Below are positions 22,763-35,600 of a stretch of DNA of 64,000 nt, in pieces. Numbering within the stretch: the first letter of the stretch is position 1; each line of letters opens with the position of its first letter. The stretch is from Acytostelium subglobosum LB1 (Eukaryota > Evosea > Eumycetozoa > Acytosteliales > Acytosteliaceae), in NCBI RefSeq assembly GCF_000787575.1, contig NW_012236528.1, forward strand, positions 869,552-933,551, read 5' to 3'. The translations under genes and the position numbers were made by a program. The notes under the pieces are model-generated. The model worked only from the letters and a program-made list of their open reading frames with translations. It was not told the DNA's origin and did not search any database.

Positions 22763-23600
22763 TTAAGCCTTGGACTTGAATCCAATGTAGAATCCAGAAG
22801 CGAATCCAACTTTGATTGATTGATCGAATGATTGAATGATTGAGTGAGTGATATTGGAGTATGATTGAACTTGACAAGCTGGTGAATGACTTACCTTTGA
22901 ATGGAATGTTCATGGTGAGAAGATTGAGGAAGCGACGCAAGAAGTCCTTTTGCTTCTCTTTGGTGAACTTGGGCGAAGCGTCACGCCAGACACGACCCCA
23001 ATCAATGGCGATGTATTCATAGTAGGAGAGTGTTTGAGCGATGATGAAGAGAACACCAAGCACGTACATTACAATGCGACCAAGACGACGCGAGGCATAG
23101 CCTGCGCAATATCCAGCGAATCCAGACAATGCCGTGGCACCAGCGAATGAGGCCAAAGCATTCTGTCTCTTGTTGGACTTCAACTCATTGTACTCCTCCT
23201 CGGTGAGTGTCCTACTCCTTGGTAGCTCTTGCTGTAGCACTTGTGTCTTCTCCTGGCACATCAATGCCGAGCCTGAGCCTGCAGCCACTGCAGCCGACAA
23301 CGAGACAATAGATACAAGTCTTGTCTTGTTGGCATTACTTCCAAATGTAAAGTTCTTATTCTCTTTGTTGTTGTCATTGTTATTGTTGTTGTAATTGTTT
23401 GTCTTTGTTCTGAATGTTGTGAAGTGTGCAGTGAATGGTTGTGTGGAGATGTTGTTGTTGTTGTTGTTGTTGTTGGTGAAGATGATTGATGAGGTTGTGG
23501 ATGGGATGAATCCACGGGCGATGTTGATACGCTTGGGTACTATGAGGTTCATAGACACACTAGTCCTGCTGGAGACTAATCTTATGCTGTTAACAAACAT
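22763..23600 (-). CDS. FUN14-domain mitochondrial outer membrane protein
   Basis: Two exons, 23600-22895 and 22809-22763, give 250 aa. The intron (85 bp) carries TTGA/TCAA repeats. A Ser/Asn-rich N-terminal extension of about 110 residues is basic and poor in acid, consistent with mitochondrial targeting. It is followed by LVSIVSLSAAVAAGSGSALMC and a FUN14 domain: FAGATALSGFAGYCAGYASRR, then VMYVLGVLFIIAQTLSYYEYI, DWGRVWRD, and in exon 2 VGFASGFYIGFKSKA. The second exon restores the expected glycine-rich last helix. FUNDC1-type proteins act in mitophagy and organelle contacts; whether this one does is inference, and I see no clear LC3-interacting motif. Confidence 0.85.
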
Positions 23601-24204
23601 TGTTATATTTGTTGTTGGTGAATTGAATGAATGATTGAATGGAATCGCATGAACATCATCATGTGATCACACCCCAATTAGGAAGTGATCACTTTTCAAG
23701 AACAATCCCATAATATAACATTATTCAAACACATAAAGTTTACATGGATACACAAGCCACGAAATGAAATAGTCTGACATTTATTACATCATCATGATAG
23801 ATATAATAGATTATTTTTATTATTTATTTAATTAATAAATGGGTCGGAAATGAATGGTGACGTTTTGATCAAGATCAATCAAATCACACACACGCCCGAC
23901 AATCAAAATATATTCCAGGTTCGAAAGACACAGAGGTTGTTTAGATTGAGGCCTTACCCCTATGTTGGACTTGGATAGATTACAATAACGATCAATGATT
24001 AAGGGCATTGGAGAGGTGTATTGCAGGCCCTCTGGACAATAACAATGAGCCAACCAATCGCGATTGATGGACTGTTTGCTTCCCTCCTCTTCAATCCTGC
24101 TGTCATAGTGCGACTACATTGCTCTCCTTCCTTGCATACTTGCTTTCGTTCATTTTATCATTCATACCTTCATACAAACGAATAGTAATTGTAAATAACA
24201 AGTG
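23601..24204. other. Divergent intergenic region, possible orphan exon
   Basis: A gap of 604 bp between divergent genes. It holds the FUN14 promoter side, two TGATCAC palindromic motifs near 23660-23695, and AT-rich DNA. On the minus strand a frame preceded by an AG acceptor (about 24112 down to a TAA at 23832) reads like a last exon but has no convincing first exon. Confidence 0.4.
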
Positions 24205-27200
24205 ATGTCTACGATCAAACTAATCTTGATGTTGACTCTAATGTCAATGTTGTCAATTGACAACTTGGTAGAAGCTCAAATACTTCCAGTTCAAGAATGT
24301 AAGACTGCCTTCCATCTTGTCAACCATCATCATTCATACACTAACCTATCAATCAATGATAATATAGTGGAGTCCATTCAATGGTTGATTCAACAACATC
24401 AACTGGATTGGAACATCAATGGCACAACCTGTGAGGTTATCCAGGGCACATCATCTTCTAAACTCACATGTTTCATATTCAATGGACAACAAGGCGTATC
24501 TCAAATGTATATTACTCATTCAATCAATCAATCAAACAGTCGGTCACATACTATCTCTCTCACTCATTTTGTAGATATCTATCTAATGCGACATCATCGT
24601 TTGATCAAGGTTATCCAAATCCAAACTTAACATCGTTTGGATTCAACGCACTGAATATATTCATCATTGAGAACTATCAGATGAAGAACAAGTCATTGAA
24701 TACCTTTGCCATGCTAGACAGTAGACCCAGTTTTACAGTCCTCAATACATTGATGTAAGTGCTCACAAATCATTCCATTCAATCAATCACAATCTAACCA
24801 TCCAAATGGAACATCAGTATCAAAGGTTATGGAAGCCCCAACATCTATATGAATCCAAAGTGGTGGTCTGCTCTTAAGAACCTGTAAGCATTGATGGCAT
24901 CACATCAACAACCTATCTTGTACTGACCGCATTCATTCATCCATCAACATCCTCATCAGGACCATATCAATACTGGATACCTCAATATCTATACCGACAT
25001 ACAATATAACATATATACATCCTGATACTGCACAATTTGATTATATGTGCCAAGTGTATGTACTATAATCATCATGGATGGACACCACAACTTAAACCTG
25101 GAACTCAAACTCATCATCCAAACTCAACTCACTCACTCATTCAATCATTTACCTTAGGAATATCGAAACAATACATCCAATGAATCTAACATTCAACATG
25201 AAGACTATCAATACGTTGTATGTTATTACCATTGGTTTGGCATGGTCAATCAATCTCACTCATTCACTCACTCAATCAATCATAGTAATGTATTCAATCG
25301 TGCACCTCAGAACAAAGTATACGCAAGTCTAAAGTTCGACTATACCTTCTATTTGTATGTATCAATGGATACATTATACTTACAAGTATAACATACTTAT
25401 ACTTCCAACCTCATTATATAGCCAATTGGAGAATGTAGAGTTACTTCAAACAGACTTCTCACAAATCCAAACAGAGAACATGTAATATTCCATCGATCAA
25501 TCAATCTATCAATTCAATCATATCACTTACTCACTCAATCAATCATAATAGGCAATTGACCAATGTTAATGAAGTCACTGGTGGCAAGGGATTCTACTTG
25601 TAAGTGATCTCCCTCAATCAATCAATGCAACATATTGACACCAATCAATCCTATCCCACACAGCCAATACAAAGAAGGCCACCAGAGGTTCTTCCCCAAG
25701 CTAAGCTGGTTCGTCTTGAACAAGAGTTTCAAAGCCATTGGAGTGTATGTGTCCCGACCACCCATCCTCTTAGGTCAACAAAGTACTAACGTTTCTTTGA
25801 CCAACTTAGAGATATATCGGACAGTACAGTTGGAGGTACATTGACAGAGGACTTTAGTCAGTACCAATTCTACAGGATGATGATTGCCAACACCAGTATC
25901 ACAGGACAAATGCCTCAATACTTCTGTCAGATACCATTATACAACTCACTGCCTGGCTACTTCACATGGGACAATGTCAATTTCTCAAACATTCCAGACT
26001 GTTTCTATTGTTACTACTCACAGATCAAGGATTTCTTTGCAAAGACTACCTTTACAACTGTGCCAGCAAGCTTCAAATGTGGTATGTAGTACATTCTATC
26101 AATCAATCACGTCCAGCCAAACCATCATACTAACTAATTGATTGATTGATAGATGTGAGATTGTTCCAGACATACTTCATCAGGAATAGTCCCACTGCAG
26201 TACTACCATTGAAGGGTGTAAACCTTGGCTTTGGAGCAGACCCTGGACCCAGCATAACTATGAGGATGGCCAACACATTCTTTGAGTAACTATCACCATG
26301 ACTCTGGAGCATATCACATTCACCTGATCATACATCTTAACCTAATTGGAACAATCACTAGTTACAAGCCAACCTTACTCAATGGAAACGATACAGTGGT
26401 CTTCTCCAAGTTGTTCAATTACAAAGTCAACATCACCTGGGTCACGGACAGTGAGTACCCTCCCTCAATCATTCATTCGAACTACCTCTAACAATCACTA
26501 TCAATCAATCTAGTAAGCACATTGGTATCAGTTTATGGACAAAAGTTATTCCAGTATTACTATGTCAATGTGAATGGAACATTTGATCAGACATTATCAT
26601 ATCAGATGGTGGTCAATGGACATAACTGCACGATCAAGTCAATGACAAACACATCGACAATATGCTACACTGATCCATCCGCCATCCTAGACGTCTCCCA
26701 ATTCAACAATGTAACACTCATTACACCATACCAGAACATGTCAGTTCAATTCAAAGACTCTAGTAAGTGTACCTGCCCTACCCTGCCACATCAAACATGT
26801 ATTAATGGAATGATTCCACCACCTCAGAGTATCCAATCATTAGCTCAGCATCAAAGACAACAGTTAAGGGAGGTCCCATTGATATATATGGTACATTCGG
26901 ATCGATATTCAACTATACAAGCGTGATGATTAATCAAAGAGAGTGCAATATTACTTTGATCAACTCGTCATCAATCAATTGTAACATTGCTGGTGATCTT
27001 CGTGCGGGACTGGCCAATCTCACACTAGTCATCAACTCTGAGGTCATAACATTATTGGATATATTACTAGTTGGTATGTATATTGTTGATTGATCACTCG
27101 AACTATTCCAACATCCACTCACTCACTCACTCCATTACTCAATCAATTAAACAGAATATGACAACACTACAGCGCAATGTGTAAACCCTGATGTTGCAGT

Positions 27201-28146
27201 ACCATCGACATGCTCTGGTAATGGACAATGTGTTACAGGATTGTGTCATTGTTTGGATGGCTTTGGTGGATATTACTGTGATTCAGTGTTGGATACAAGT
27301 GGCACTGTGTTGATCAATAGTACATTGCCATCAATGACGATCGAGTCCAATGGAGTCAAGTTTGAACTCACGCTCGTAGCTTTTGAGGAGCTTGGCGCTG
27401 GGGACGAGGTGGTCTACACGATTGGCGCCAACAAGTGGCTGTACAACAAGTCTGTGGATGGCGTGATCAATCGCTACAACTACCACCTGGTCGTGGCTGA
27501 CCCCAATCAGCCCGCACTGGACGTCTCCATCCAGTTTGAGATTGCGTCGGTGGGTCGCGCTGTTGAGTTTGCCGGCGTCACCAGTTGGTATCCTGCCGGC
27601 TCGCTCAAGATGGTCGTGAACATCAATCGCTGGCACTTTGGCTCCAACCTCAACACCCTGCGCGTTGTCTTCTCCAACCCGACGCCAGACGTGCCCACAT
27701 GCCAAGTGTCCAGCGTTGTGGGCAAGAGCAACATCGACCGCAACGTACAGTACATCAAGATTGTTAACAACGGTGTAACGTTCTATGGCTACTTCTTGCC
27801 GCTGGCGTTGTCAGACGGCCGTCCCGCATACTCGCGTAACGAGTACATCAACGTGACCACGACCAACACATTCATCGGCATTCGTCTGCCACAATGCGAG
27901 CGATGCACCATTGACCCAGCGTTCTCTGTGCTGGTCAACGGACAGGATGAGCTGGGTCCAGCCTGTGGCAAGAAAGAGTTCCAACGATTGGCCATCATAC
28001 TGATCGCAGTGTTTGGTGGTGTTGTCCTCTTGTCACTAGTCATTGGCGCATCAGTCTACTTCATCAGGCGTAGAAAACATGCATCAGAGAGGAAGCGCAT
28101 TGCTGTTAGACTTCAACAGATACAGCAGCCACAGCCTTCAACATAA
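24205..28146 (+). CDS. ComC-like EGF/super-sandwich surface protein A
   Basis: Sixteen exons (24205-24298, 24368-24506, 24575-24754, 24818-24883, 24960-25055, 25158-25217, 25286-25354, 25422-25481, 25552-25599, 25664-25744, 25810-26081, 26153-26285, 26362-26450, 26514-26762, 26828-27073, 27155-28146) encode 957 aa. The preceding GTG is not used; ATG is at 24205. Order: signal peptide; about 350 residues of leucine-rich-repeat-like sequence ending in a Cys motif (FCQIPLYN, then PDCFYCYY); IPT/TIG-like beta domains; an EGF module CSGNGQCVTGLCHC...GGYYC; a ComC-type super-sandwich domain; one membrane helix (LAIILIAVFGGVVLL); and a short basic tail. D. discoideum ComC has this layout and acts in slug-stage communication. 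Introns in the repeat region are all phase 2. Confidence 0.85.
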
Positions 28147-28715
28147 CATCTGTGTCTATGTCAGTCTGTCTGTATGCATGATGTCAATCAATCATTAAAC
28201 CTGATGATCGTCATGTGACGTACAATGATGGGCCCATGTGACATGTCTGTCTGTTTGTTTGATGTGGTGTGTGTGGACCTTGGTCCGGCCCCAGCCCCCC
28301 CCCATCATCCGACCAAAACAAGGCCCTGTTTATCTTTGTAAATCAATTCTCAATCGAATGTAGAGGGAGAGGTCCCCCGAAGTAAACCCCGATTGTGGGT
28401 CCTCCGATGGGACGTGTCTGGCCGACAAAGCCGCGCCATCATTCCAAATATAACTATTTTGGCTGCGTAGTGACGGGTCTTTGCAGAGTCCGCTCCACAT
28501 GCAAACAATCAATCAGAGCCGAGGTTACACTTGCATCTACGCGTTTGATTGTTTGCAGTGTATGTTTGAGAAAGTGAATGGAACATGAAGGTTTACCAAT
28601 ATCCTTGGTCCACATCATCCTTTCCATTCTTACATCATTCACTCATCCATTCAATCAATCAATCAAAGTTAATCAATCAATAGATCAAAGTTATAAATAT
28701 ATATATATAACAACA
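28147..28715. other. Intergenic region with GC-rich island
   Basis: A 569-bp gap between two plus-strand genes. Positions 28270-28560 are distinctly GC-richer than neighbouring spacers, with a run of nine Cs near 28297 and a 13-bp inverted repeat near 28500-28557. TCAA repeats follow at 28650-28685. No coding signal; a structured RNA is possible. Confidence 0.5.
28500..28557. repeat. 13-bp inverted repeat with 32-nt loop
   Basis: Left arm TGCAAACAATCAA (28500-28512) and right arm TTGATTGTTTGCA (28545-28557) are perfectly complementary. They could form a stem in DNA or RNA just upstream of the frizzled-like receptor gene. Confidence 0.75.
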
Positions 28716-30877
28716 ATGAATGGAGTATATATATTATTATTGTTGACCATTTTAGGTGTTGGAGTGACAATGGGATCATTCGATGTCAATGGAAGATGTG
28801 AGGTGATCGATCCAATGTCACCTTGCAATACAACAATACCACCAAACACATTAATATATTTAAATAGTACAGAGACACAACAATCAGTAACAGAACAAGC
28901 AATATTCTATATCAACCTGCTTGTATTTACAGATTTAAACTGTTCCATTGCTGGTCTACAGTTCTTTTGTACCAATGTATGATAATGACTCTACCAATTA
29001 AGTCCAGGCACTCACTAAATCACTCACTCATTCAATCAATTAATCAATCCAATCATAGTTCTATAGACCTTGCAGTATTGTGAATACACCAAGTAGGCAA
29101 ATAGCATTCCCATCATTACCATGTCGATCACTATGTGGTATGTGTCACTATGATTGGAATTATTCCACCACTCAATCACTGACAATTAATCAATCAATCA
29201 ATATTATACAGATAGTACCTATAATATATGTATAAAGTACTCTAACAAGTTCCCAACTAGTTGTAATGCAACTAGTGATGGATTGGAATCATTCCCAAAC
29301 AACGAAACAACCTATGTCCTTACACCTAGCCAAGCTGGTCAAGACAAGAATGTATCCATAGCATGTAATAATGAGTATAAAGCAAGCAACAGTATGTACC
29401 CATTCACCTTTACTCACTCATCAATCACATGACTGACACTCCCACCCCTCGCTGGGATTATTCCACCCCAACTTCCAATCAATCAATCAATTAAGATAGT
29501 GTACAATTATGTAGATCACCACTGATATATGTTGATCAGGAGACTTCAAGATCTAGGAGCAAGTATTATACAGTGACTGATAACTGTGCAATACCTTGTC
29601 CATTCTACATTTGGTCAAAGTCAATTGATAACTCATTGTATTACATACAGACAGTGTTGACCAGTATAAGCTTCATCTGTTCCATCTTCCTCATTCTCAT
29701 CTATGGTGTCATCCAAGACAAGATATCAATCAAGATGGAAGTCATTCTCTCATTCGCCATTGGCACCATGATGTTTGAGTTGTCCTATCTCATGACAGTA
29801 AGTGTCCATCCTCGACTTCAACCCTTAATCACTCATTATTGACCAACATCCTCTTTATCTTAGAATAAGGGCAACACTTTGTACTGCTCTGATAACAGGT
29901 ACAAGGTAACATCTGATGCGATATGTGCGATCAATGGATTCTTGTTCCAGTTTGGAGCCAATGCAACTATATTTTGGTACACAGCCATTTGTTATGACTT
30001 CTTCTTGTCGATGAGACTTAAGAAGTTTACATACTTTAAGTATGTTAGAATTGGTCTGTGGACTTTGGCATTCCTGTTTGCTGCCATCCCACTCATGGGT
30101 CGAGTCTACGTCTCATCACCAGTCAATAGAGGATGCTTCCTAAGTGGTTCTGGAGTATGGCAGTACCTATTCACCTACATTCCACTTTGGATATGTTTGG
30201 CTATGATCACATTATTCCTAGCATACCTTATCTACAAGATCCATGCCATGAACCAAGTACTCAATGATGCCAAGGTCCTAGTGTACAATGTATGTAGTCA
30301 CTCAGCCAGGCACCTGGCAAGCCAAAGTCAACACTCCCTAACATCACCATCATCTCTTAATCAATTAATCAAACATCATGGACATTGACAGGCTAAACAA
30401 GTATTCATTATGATATGGATCCTATTCACGTTTGTGTTTGTCACAGTGTTCAAGTTCTACTCGGACTCGAGGGAGAGCTATTATTATAGTAAGATCGCTG
30501 ACTGGGTGAATTGTATTGCCCAGAACGGTGAGAGTAGGTGCCTGTTGGGCATTGGCGACTACCAGTTCAAGATGATTCAGATTGCCAGCACTTGCAGTGT
30601 TGGCTTCTTTGGCTTCCTGGCCTTTGGCCTGGAGCCCTCTGTCCTCTACAGTCTACGCAAGTCAAGACGATTCAATGCACTCCGCGCACTGATTGGCAAC
30701 AGCATCAGTCGTGATCGTACATCATCATCATCAGGCTCGTCATCTCAAATGAAGCGTGCATCTCAACGTGCCTCAACGTCGACCGCCACTAACACCACTT
30801 CCTCGTCGACCATCACCGCGTCCGCGTCGCCGTCATCATTGGAGTCTGCTGTCTCTGATTCAAGTCAAGTCCAATGA
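28716..30877 (+). CDS. Frizzled/smoothened-like seven-helix receptor
   Basis: Six exons (28716-28976, 29059-29137, 29212-29391, 29496-29797, 29864-30289, 30392-30877) encode 577 aa. After a signal peptide comes a cysteine-rich extracellular part whose SLPCRSLCDSTYNICIKY segment, spanning the exon 2/3 junction, looks like a frizzled CRD. Then come seven hydrophobic helices beginning TVLTSISFICSIFLILIYG, with a WYTAICYDFFLSMRL segment after helix 3, and a Ser/Thr-rich cytoplasmic tail. Dictyostelids have a large set of such receptors (fsl with CRD, fsc without). This one fits fsl by its N-terminal cysteines. Ligand and coupling are unknown. It sits between two ComC-like genes in the surface-protein cluster. 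Confidence 0.88.
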
Positions 30878-30981
30878 AGAGGACTACCATAGTCCTCCAC
30901 ATCCTTGTAATAAATGTTATTATAATGTTCGCTACTATGATTGGATGTATGAATGGATGGATGGATGTTGTTGTCTTCTGC

Positions 30982-32103
30982 TCACATGTCGGTCGGTGCA
31001 GGGTACACCCATTCAATCTTCCAGTCTAGGTCATCCTCATTCTTTGACTTGGGCAATGGTGTCGTCCAGATCATGCAAATGTTGGCAACGCCCGAGCTGT
31101 TCCTCTCAGTACTTTCACCGTCGTTGGCGATTGGGTACGAGCCATTCTTTGACACCTTGACATCGAGGTCAAAGCTCAACAAGTAGTGCACGGTGACCTT
31201 TAACATGCCATCGTCTTCCTCGCTGTCAATAAAACCTGTTCTGCACTTGGTGAATGCCACACGGTAGTCCATAATCTTGTGAGTGTAGAAGACATCGCGT
31301 ACCCATAACATTGAGTACATGCCATTCTCTGTCGTAATCTCCTTCATCTTCTGCATGTCATTGCAGTATGCATAGTCGAATGCTCGGAACATTGACAAGA
31401 GTGAGTCTGATCAAAGTTGATTGATGGTAAGTATGATTGATCTAATGAGTGAGCGAATGAGTCGCAGGATAGACATACGCTTCATGAAGTCATCAATATC
31501 GATCCAATCTGGGAAGGAGCGATTGAATAGTGCAGGGATGTATTGATAGGCGTAGTCGTAGAGGGAGGGCCCGCGGTTCAGGGCAGAGAAGGGATGAATG
31601 ATTAATGGACTGTTGAGAGGGAAGAAGACCAAGTTGATGACAGGACGTGGCACAGCCTTGTCGACGTTAGGATCAAAGTAAGTTGGACTGTTCATCAACT
31701 TTGCACCGTTCTCTGCCATCTCTGAGGCACTGCTTGTCAATGATACCGATCCATCTGGCACATTCCTAAACACTGCCAAGTACTTTGGCACTTGTTGTGA
31801 CTCCTTCTCTTGTTTGTTCTGTTGTTGATTCTTTGTTGTTGTCGATGTATCCTTGTCTTCATTATTACTTGTTGATGATGAATATGAATGTCTGCCACTA
31901 CTACTTATACTATTTATAACTCTGTTATTGTTGTAGTTGTTACATAACAGTTGTGATGATGTTGTTGTTGTTGTTATTGACTTGATATGTTGTAGACATG
32001 ATGTCGATGTCGATGATGATATTACACGATTCAATCTCTGTTGTTGATTGACCAACAATAGTCTCCTAAATGATATTGATAAAGGTATAGTAATGTTCAC
32101 CAT
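30982..32103 (-). CDS. Mitochondrial Tim44/mL45-like protein
   Basis: Two exons, 32103-31479 and 31406-30982, give 349 aa. The intron donor is GTATGT and the acceptor ATCAG. The first about 115 residues are Ser/Thr/Asn-rich and basic with several Arg, fitting a mitochondrial presequence. The later part (FPDWIDIDDFMKHSLLSMFRAFDYAY, then MQKMKEI, and a beta-rich end with LLSFDLDVKV and WKIEWVYPAP) resembles the Tim44-like/mL45/Mba1 fold used in inner-membrane import or ribosome anchoring. The fold call is by eye and the exact role is not decided. It is convergent with the receptor gene (104 bp) and unrelated to its surface-protein neighbours. Confidence 0.6.
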
Positions 32104-32676
32104 TATTATTATTATTGATTGTAGTTGAATTATAACTATCTATCTCATTCAATCAATCAAAGTACACTCACAAGATCACCTCATTCATTCTGAATTGCAC
32201 AGGTTGAAGTTCATTTCAATTTGATCATTTATTGATCCAACGAACGATGTGTAACTAGTGTTTGTTCAAACATATAATAACAAACAACATAAATATAATA
32301 ACATTAATACTAGTATTAATATCTCTCTAAGAGATAAGATATAAAGACATCCTTTCCGATCTTTATTTGAATCAAATATCTAGATTTTAAAAGAAGTAAA
32401 GGTGGTAATGTAAGGTTATCAATGCAAAGATACTTTGGTGCATCGCCAAAGGGTAAACTAGGTAGGGGTAGGACCTGGCTGGATTAGGATATTGTTGTGA
32501 TGTTGTTGTTGAAGGACGAATACATCAATCTATCTTTATCTAGAGTCTAGATATCTATTGAATCATCACCATCATCATCATACATGTCCACTCAACAACT
32601 GGCTACTACTACAGTTATGTTTACATTCAACTACTCGAGTAGAATCAAGTAATATATATATATATAATACATTAGA
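32104..32676. promoter_or_regulatory. Divergent promoter with palindromes
   Basis: A 573-bp region between a minus-strand mitochondrial gene and a plus-strand ComC-like gene. It holds an 18-bp palindrome ATTAATACT plus its complement (32303-32320), followed directly by a 7-bp stem TATCTCT/AGAGATA, and a CTTTGG/CCAAAG stem near 32440. A TATATATA run (32653-32663) precedes the ComC-like start. No gene seen. Confidence 0.5.
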
Positions 32677-35600
32677 ATGATGACAAGCAGCATGCTAAAG
32701 ACATTGATACCAATATGTTTGGTACTACTATCTATCGCAATAACATCATCACAGGTACAAGCACAAACACTAAACATTAATGAGCGTAAGTATCTGTTGT
32801 TGACAGGGACTGCAACACAATGCCAGTCGCGTTGTATTAACCAATCAATCAATCAATCAATCAATGATATAGGTCAATCATTAATGTTTATCGCTCAGCA
32901 ATTAGGACTTAGATGGAATATGACGGCGACAACATGTCAAGGCATAACCAGTCAGATCACATGTAAAACAGTAAACAATGAACAGACTGTCTTAACAATG
33001 TATGTCAAAGTGCCAGGGCTACTTACCTCACTTACATAATTACATACTTACTCACTTACTCACTTACGCGTCACAATAGTTATGCAGTTGAGAATAATCC
33101 AGTTGCAAGTGGAACACCCAATCCCAATGCCACATTGTACTTTCCCAACCTCAATACATTCTCCTATCTTCCAGACTTCGCAGTCTCATTCATCAATGAT
33201 CCTACAATCAATCTGATGACCAAGCTGGACAATGCCAACAATGTCCAACTAACATTTATCAGATTGTATAATAACCTAATGATCAGTGTCAGCTTTCCAA
33301 CCGAATACCCTACGTTCATACCTCTTCGTACAATGTAAATGTCTCAACCATCCATTTATTGATGACATACTAACAACCAATCAATCAGTGATTTCAAGGG
33401 CATAAGTATTGAGGGAGATATACCTCAGCACACTATCTCCAACTTGCGAGACTTCACTGTGAATAGGTGCCAGTTCAAGTCATCACAGGGCAAGATCAAT
33501 CTGAACACTCTGGCAACATATCCATACCTAACGAACTTGTATGATTACTTGTCATCAATTCATCCGTGCAAGAATACACATATATTAACATTATCCCTCC
33601 ATTTGTGCATCTAGATGGTTATATTATCCAAGGACACAATCTCAACTCCTCACACTCAATGTCACCATGGACAACTTCCCAGTGTTGACCGCATTGTATG
33701 TTTATGATCATTACACAGGACCCTCCATCACCAATCAAACTGACACAATCAATCAACCATAGATCAATCACATCTGATCAACAATATAGTTTAGATATTA
33801 GGAGTCATTCTAGGTTACGTACAATGTAAGTTGGATTGTTATTTAGATCTCTCCAGCCAACTCACTCACTCACTCAATCATTTCATAAATCAATCAATCA
33901 ATATATAGTTTGTATGTAAGGAATGGTACACTGACCACTGGTAACAGGAGTTATATGAATATATTCAATACAACTAGTTTGACTACAATGTAAGTTATTA
34001 ATACATCTTTTCGTGTCAAAGAGAGAGAGAAATATTAATATTTTAATTAATGTAGGACCCTGACAAGTATCCAGGTATTTCCAACCGATCTTACATCCAT
34101 CAAATTGTATACAGTGTAAGTAACAATTATTGAATCACTCCTCCATCACTCTTACTCATTCACTCACCCACGATCGTTCATTATAGAGACCTATCTGATG
34201 TAGTACCAATGTTGGAGTTTAAAGGATTGAGAGCAATGTATGTAATAGTTGAGAGGATGAATGATTGATCGTCGGTCCACTTCCATGGATTATTTAACTA
34301 ATCTGTAAGAATTTAGGACATACACTACTTCCAACTTGACAAGATTCCCTCCAGCAACAACCATCGACCCTCTATACCAAGGAACAATGTTATTATTCCA
34401 AAATGATATAGTAGGACCTCTACCAGACTACAATTCAGGCAAGCCACTTCAACAGTTCAATATGCAGAACAACCTAATGTTTGCTGGACCCATCCCACAA
34501 TCATACTGTCGCGTACACAAGGGTAGATTCTACTTTACCTACACATCACTCACTCAAGTGCCAGACTGTTTCTACTGTTTCTGGAAAGATGTCAACTCCT
34601 TCTTCCCTCCATCAGTCACTGTACCAACTAATTTCACTTGCAGTAAGTATCAATAATTCAATCAATCAATCATTCAATTAATAACTGATCCACCTGTCGA
34701 CTGTCATAGATTCCACTTTGTTCCAAACCAAATATTTGTTGACTCAAGAGACTGGAATGGGAGGAATTACAATCAGAGGCCAGAACCTAGGTTACTGTGA
34801 CACATATCCAGATGTAACGTGTCTTGAACCAAACGAATTGTATTAGTATGTAATCAATCAATCAATCAATTAATCAATCATTCAATCAACTAACACATGT
34901 ATACAATAGCTACTCTGTCAAGAATGCGTCTGGCTCGGCCAACTTAACATTCTCCAAGTTGTATAATATCTCAAGAGTAATCACATGGGACACTGACAGT
35001 ATGTATCAAACAATCCAGGAAACAAACATCTGGCCCAACATAAACTAACATTGAGAGTATGATGATGATGATGACAGTCACATTACTCAGGAGTGCCTAT
35101 GTTGAGAAGTATTACAATCAATGGGTGATTAGGATACAAGGTGACTTCGATACCAACTTCACCTATACAGTAGTAACTCCAAACTTTTCAAGCGCTCCCA
35201 ATATATCATCTACTGAGTTATCACAGGCTTTTGACTCGAAGAAGATTACATTTGGGCCAACGAGTATTGTCTTTGTATCCAACAACTTTCGAAGATTGAA
35301 CACAACTTTAGTTCTACGTGGTATGTATCCATGTCCTGGTCACTCTTTCAATCAAACATAATCATATCACTCACTCAATCAATTGATGACCCATAGAATA
35401 TCCAAGTGTTTCATCAACAACAAGGTTGACAGTGAATGGTGGACAGGTCTCATTCTTTGGATACTTTGGCAGCAATATCAGTCAAGACTACAAGGTATCG
35501 ATCAATGGTATAAGTTGTCAAGGAACAGCTAGTAGTTCATTCGACTCTGGTGCAATCAGTTGTAACATGCCAGCCAACCTAAAGCCTGGCTACGCAGACC

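Noticed and set aside
23910-23935. GGTTCGAA motif resembling a tRNA B box
   Set aside because: No matching A box, acceptor stem or anticodon arm can be drawn around it.
28578-28982. Longer start for the frizzled-like receptor at a GTG upstream (28578)
   Set aside because: The upstream part translates TCAA repeats; the ATG at 28716 gives a normal signal peptide.
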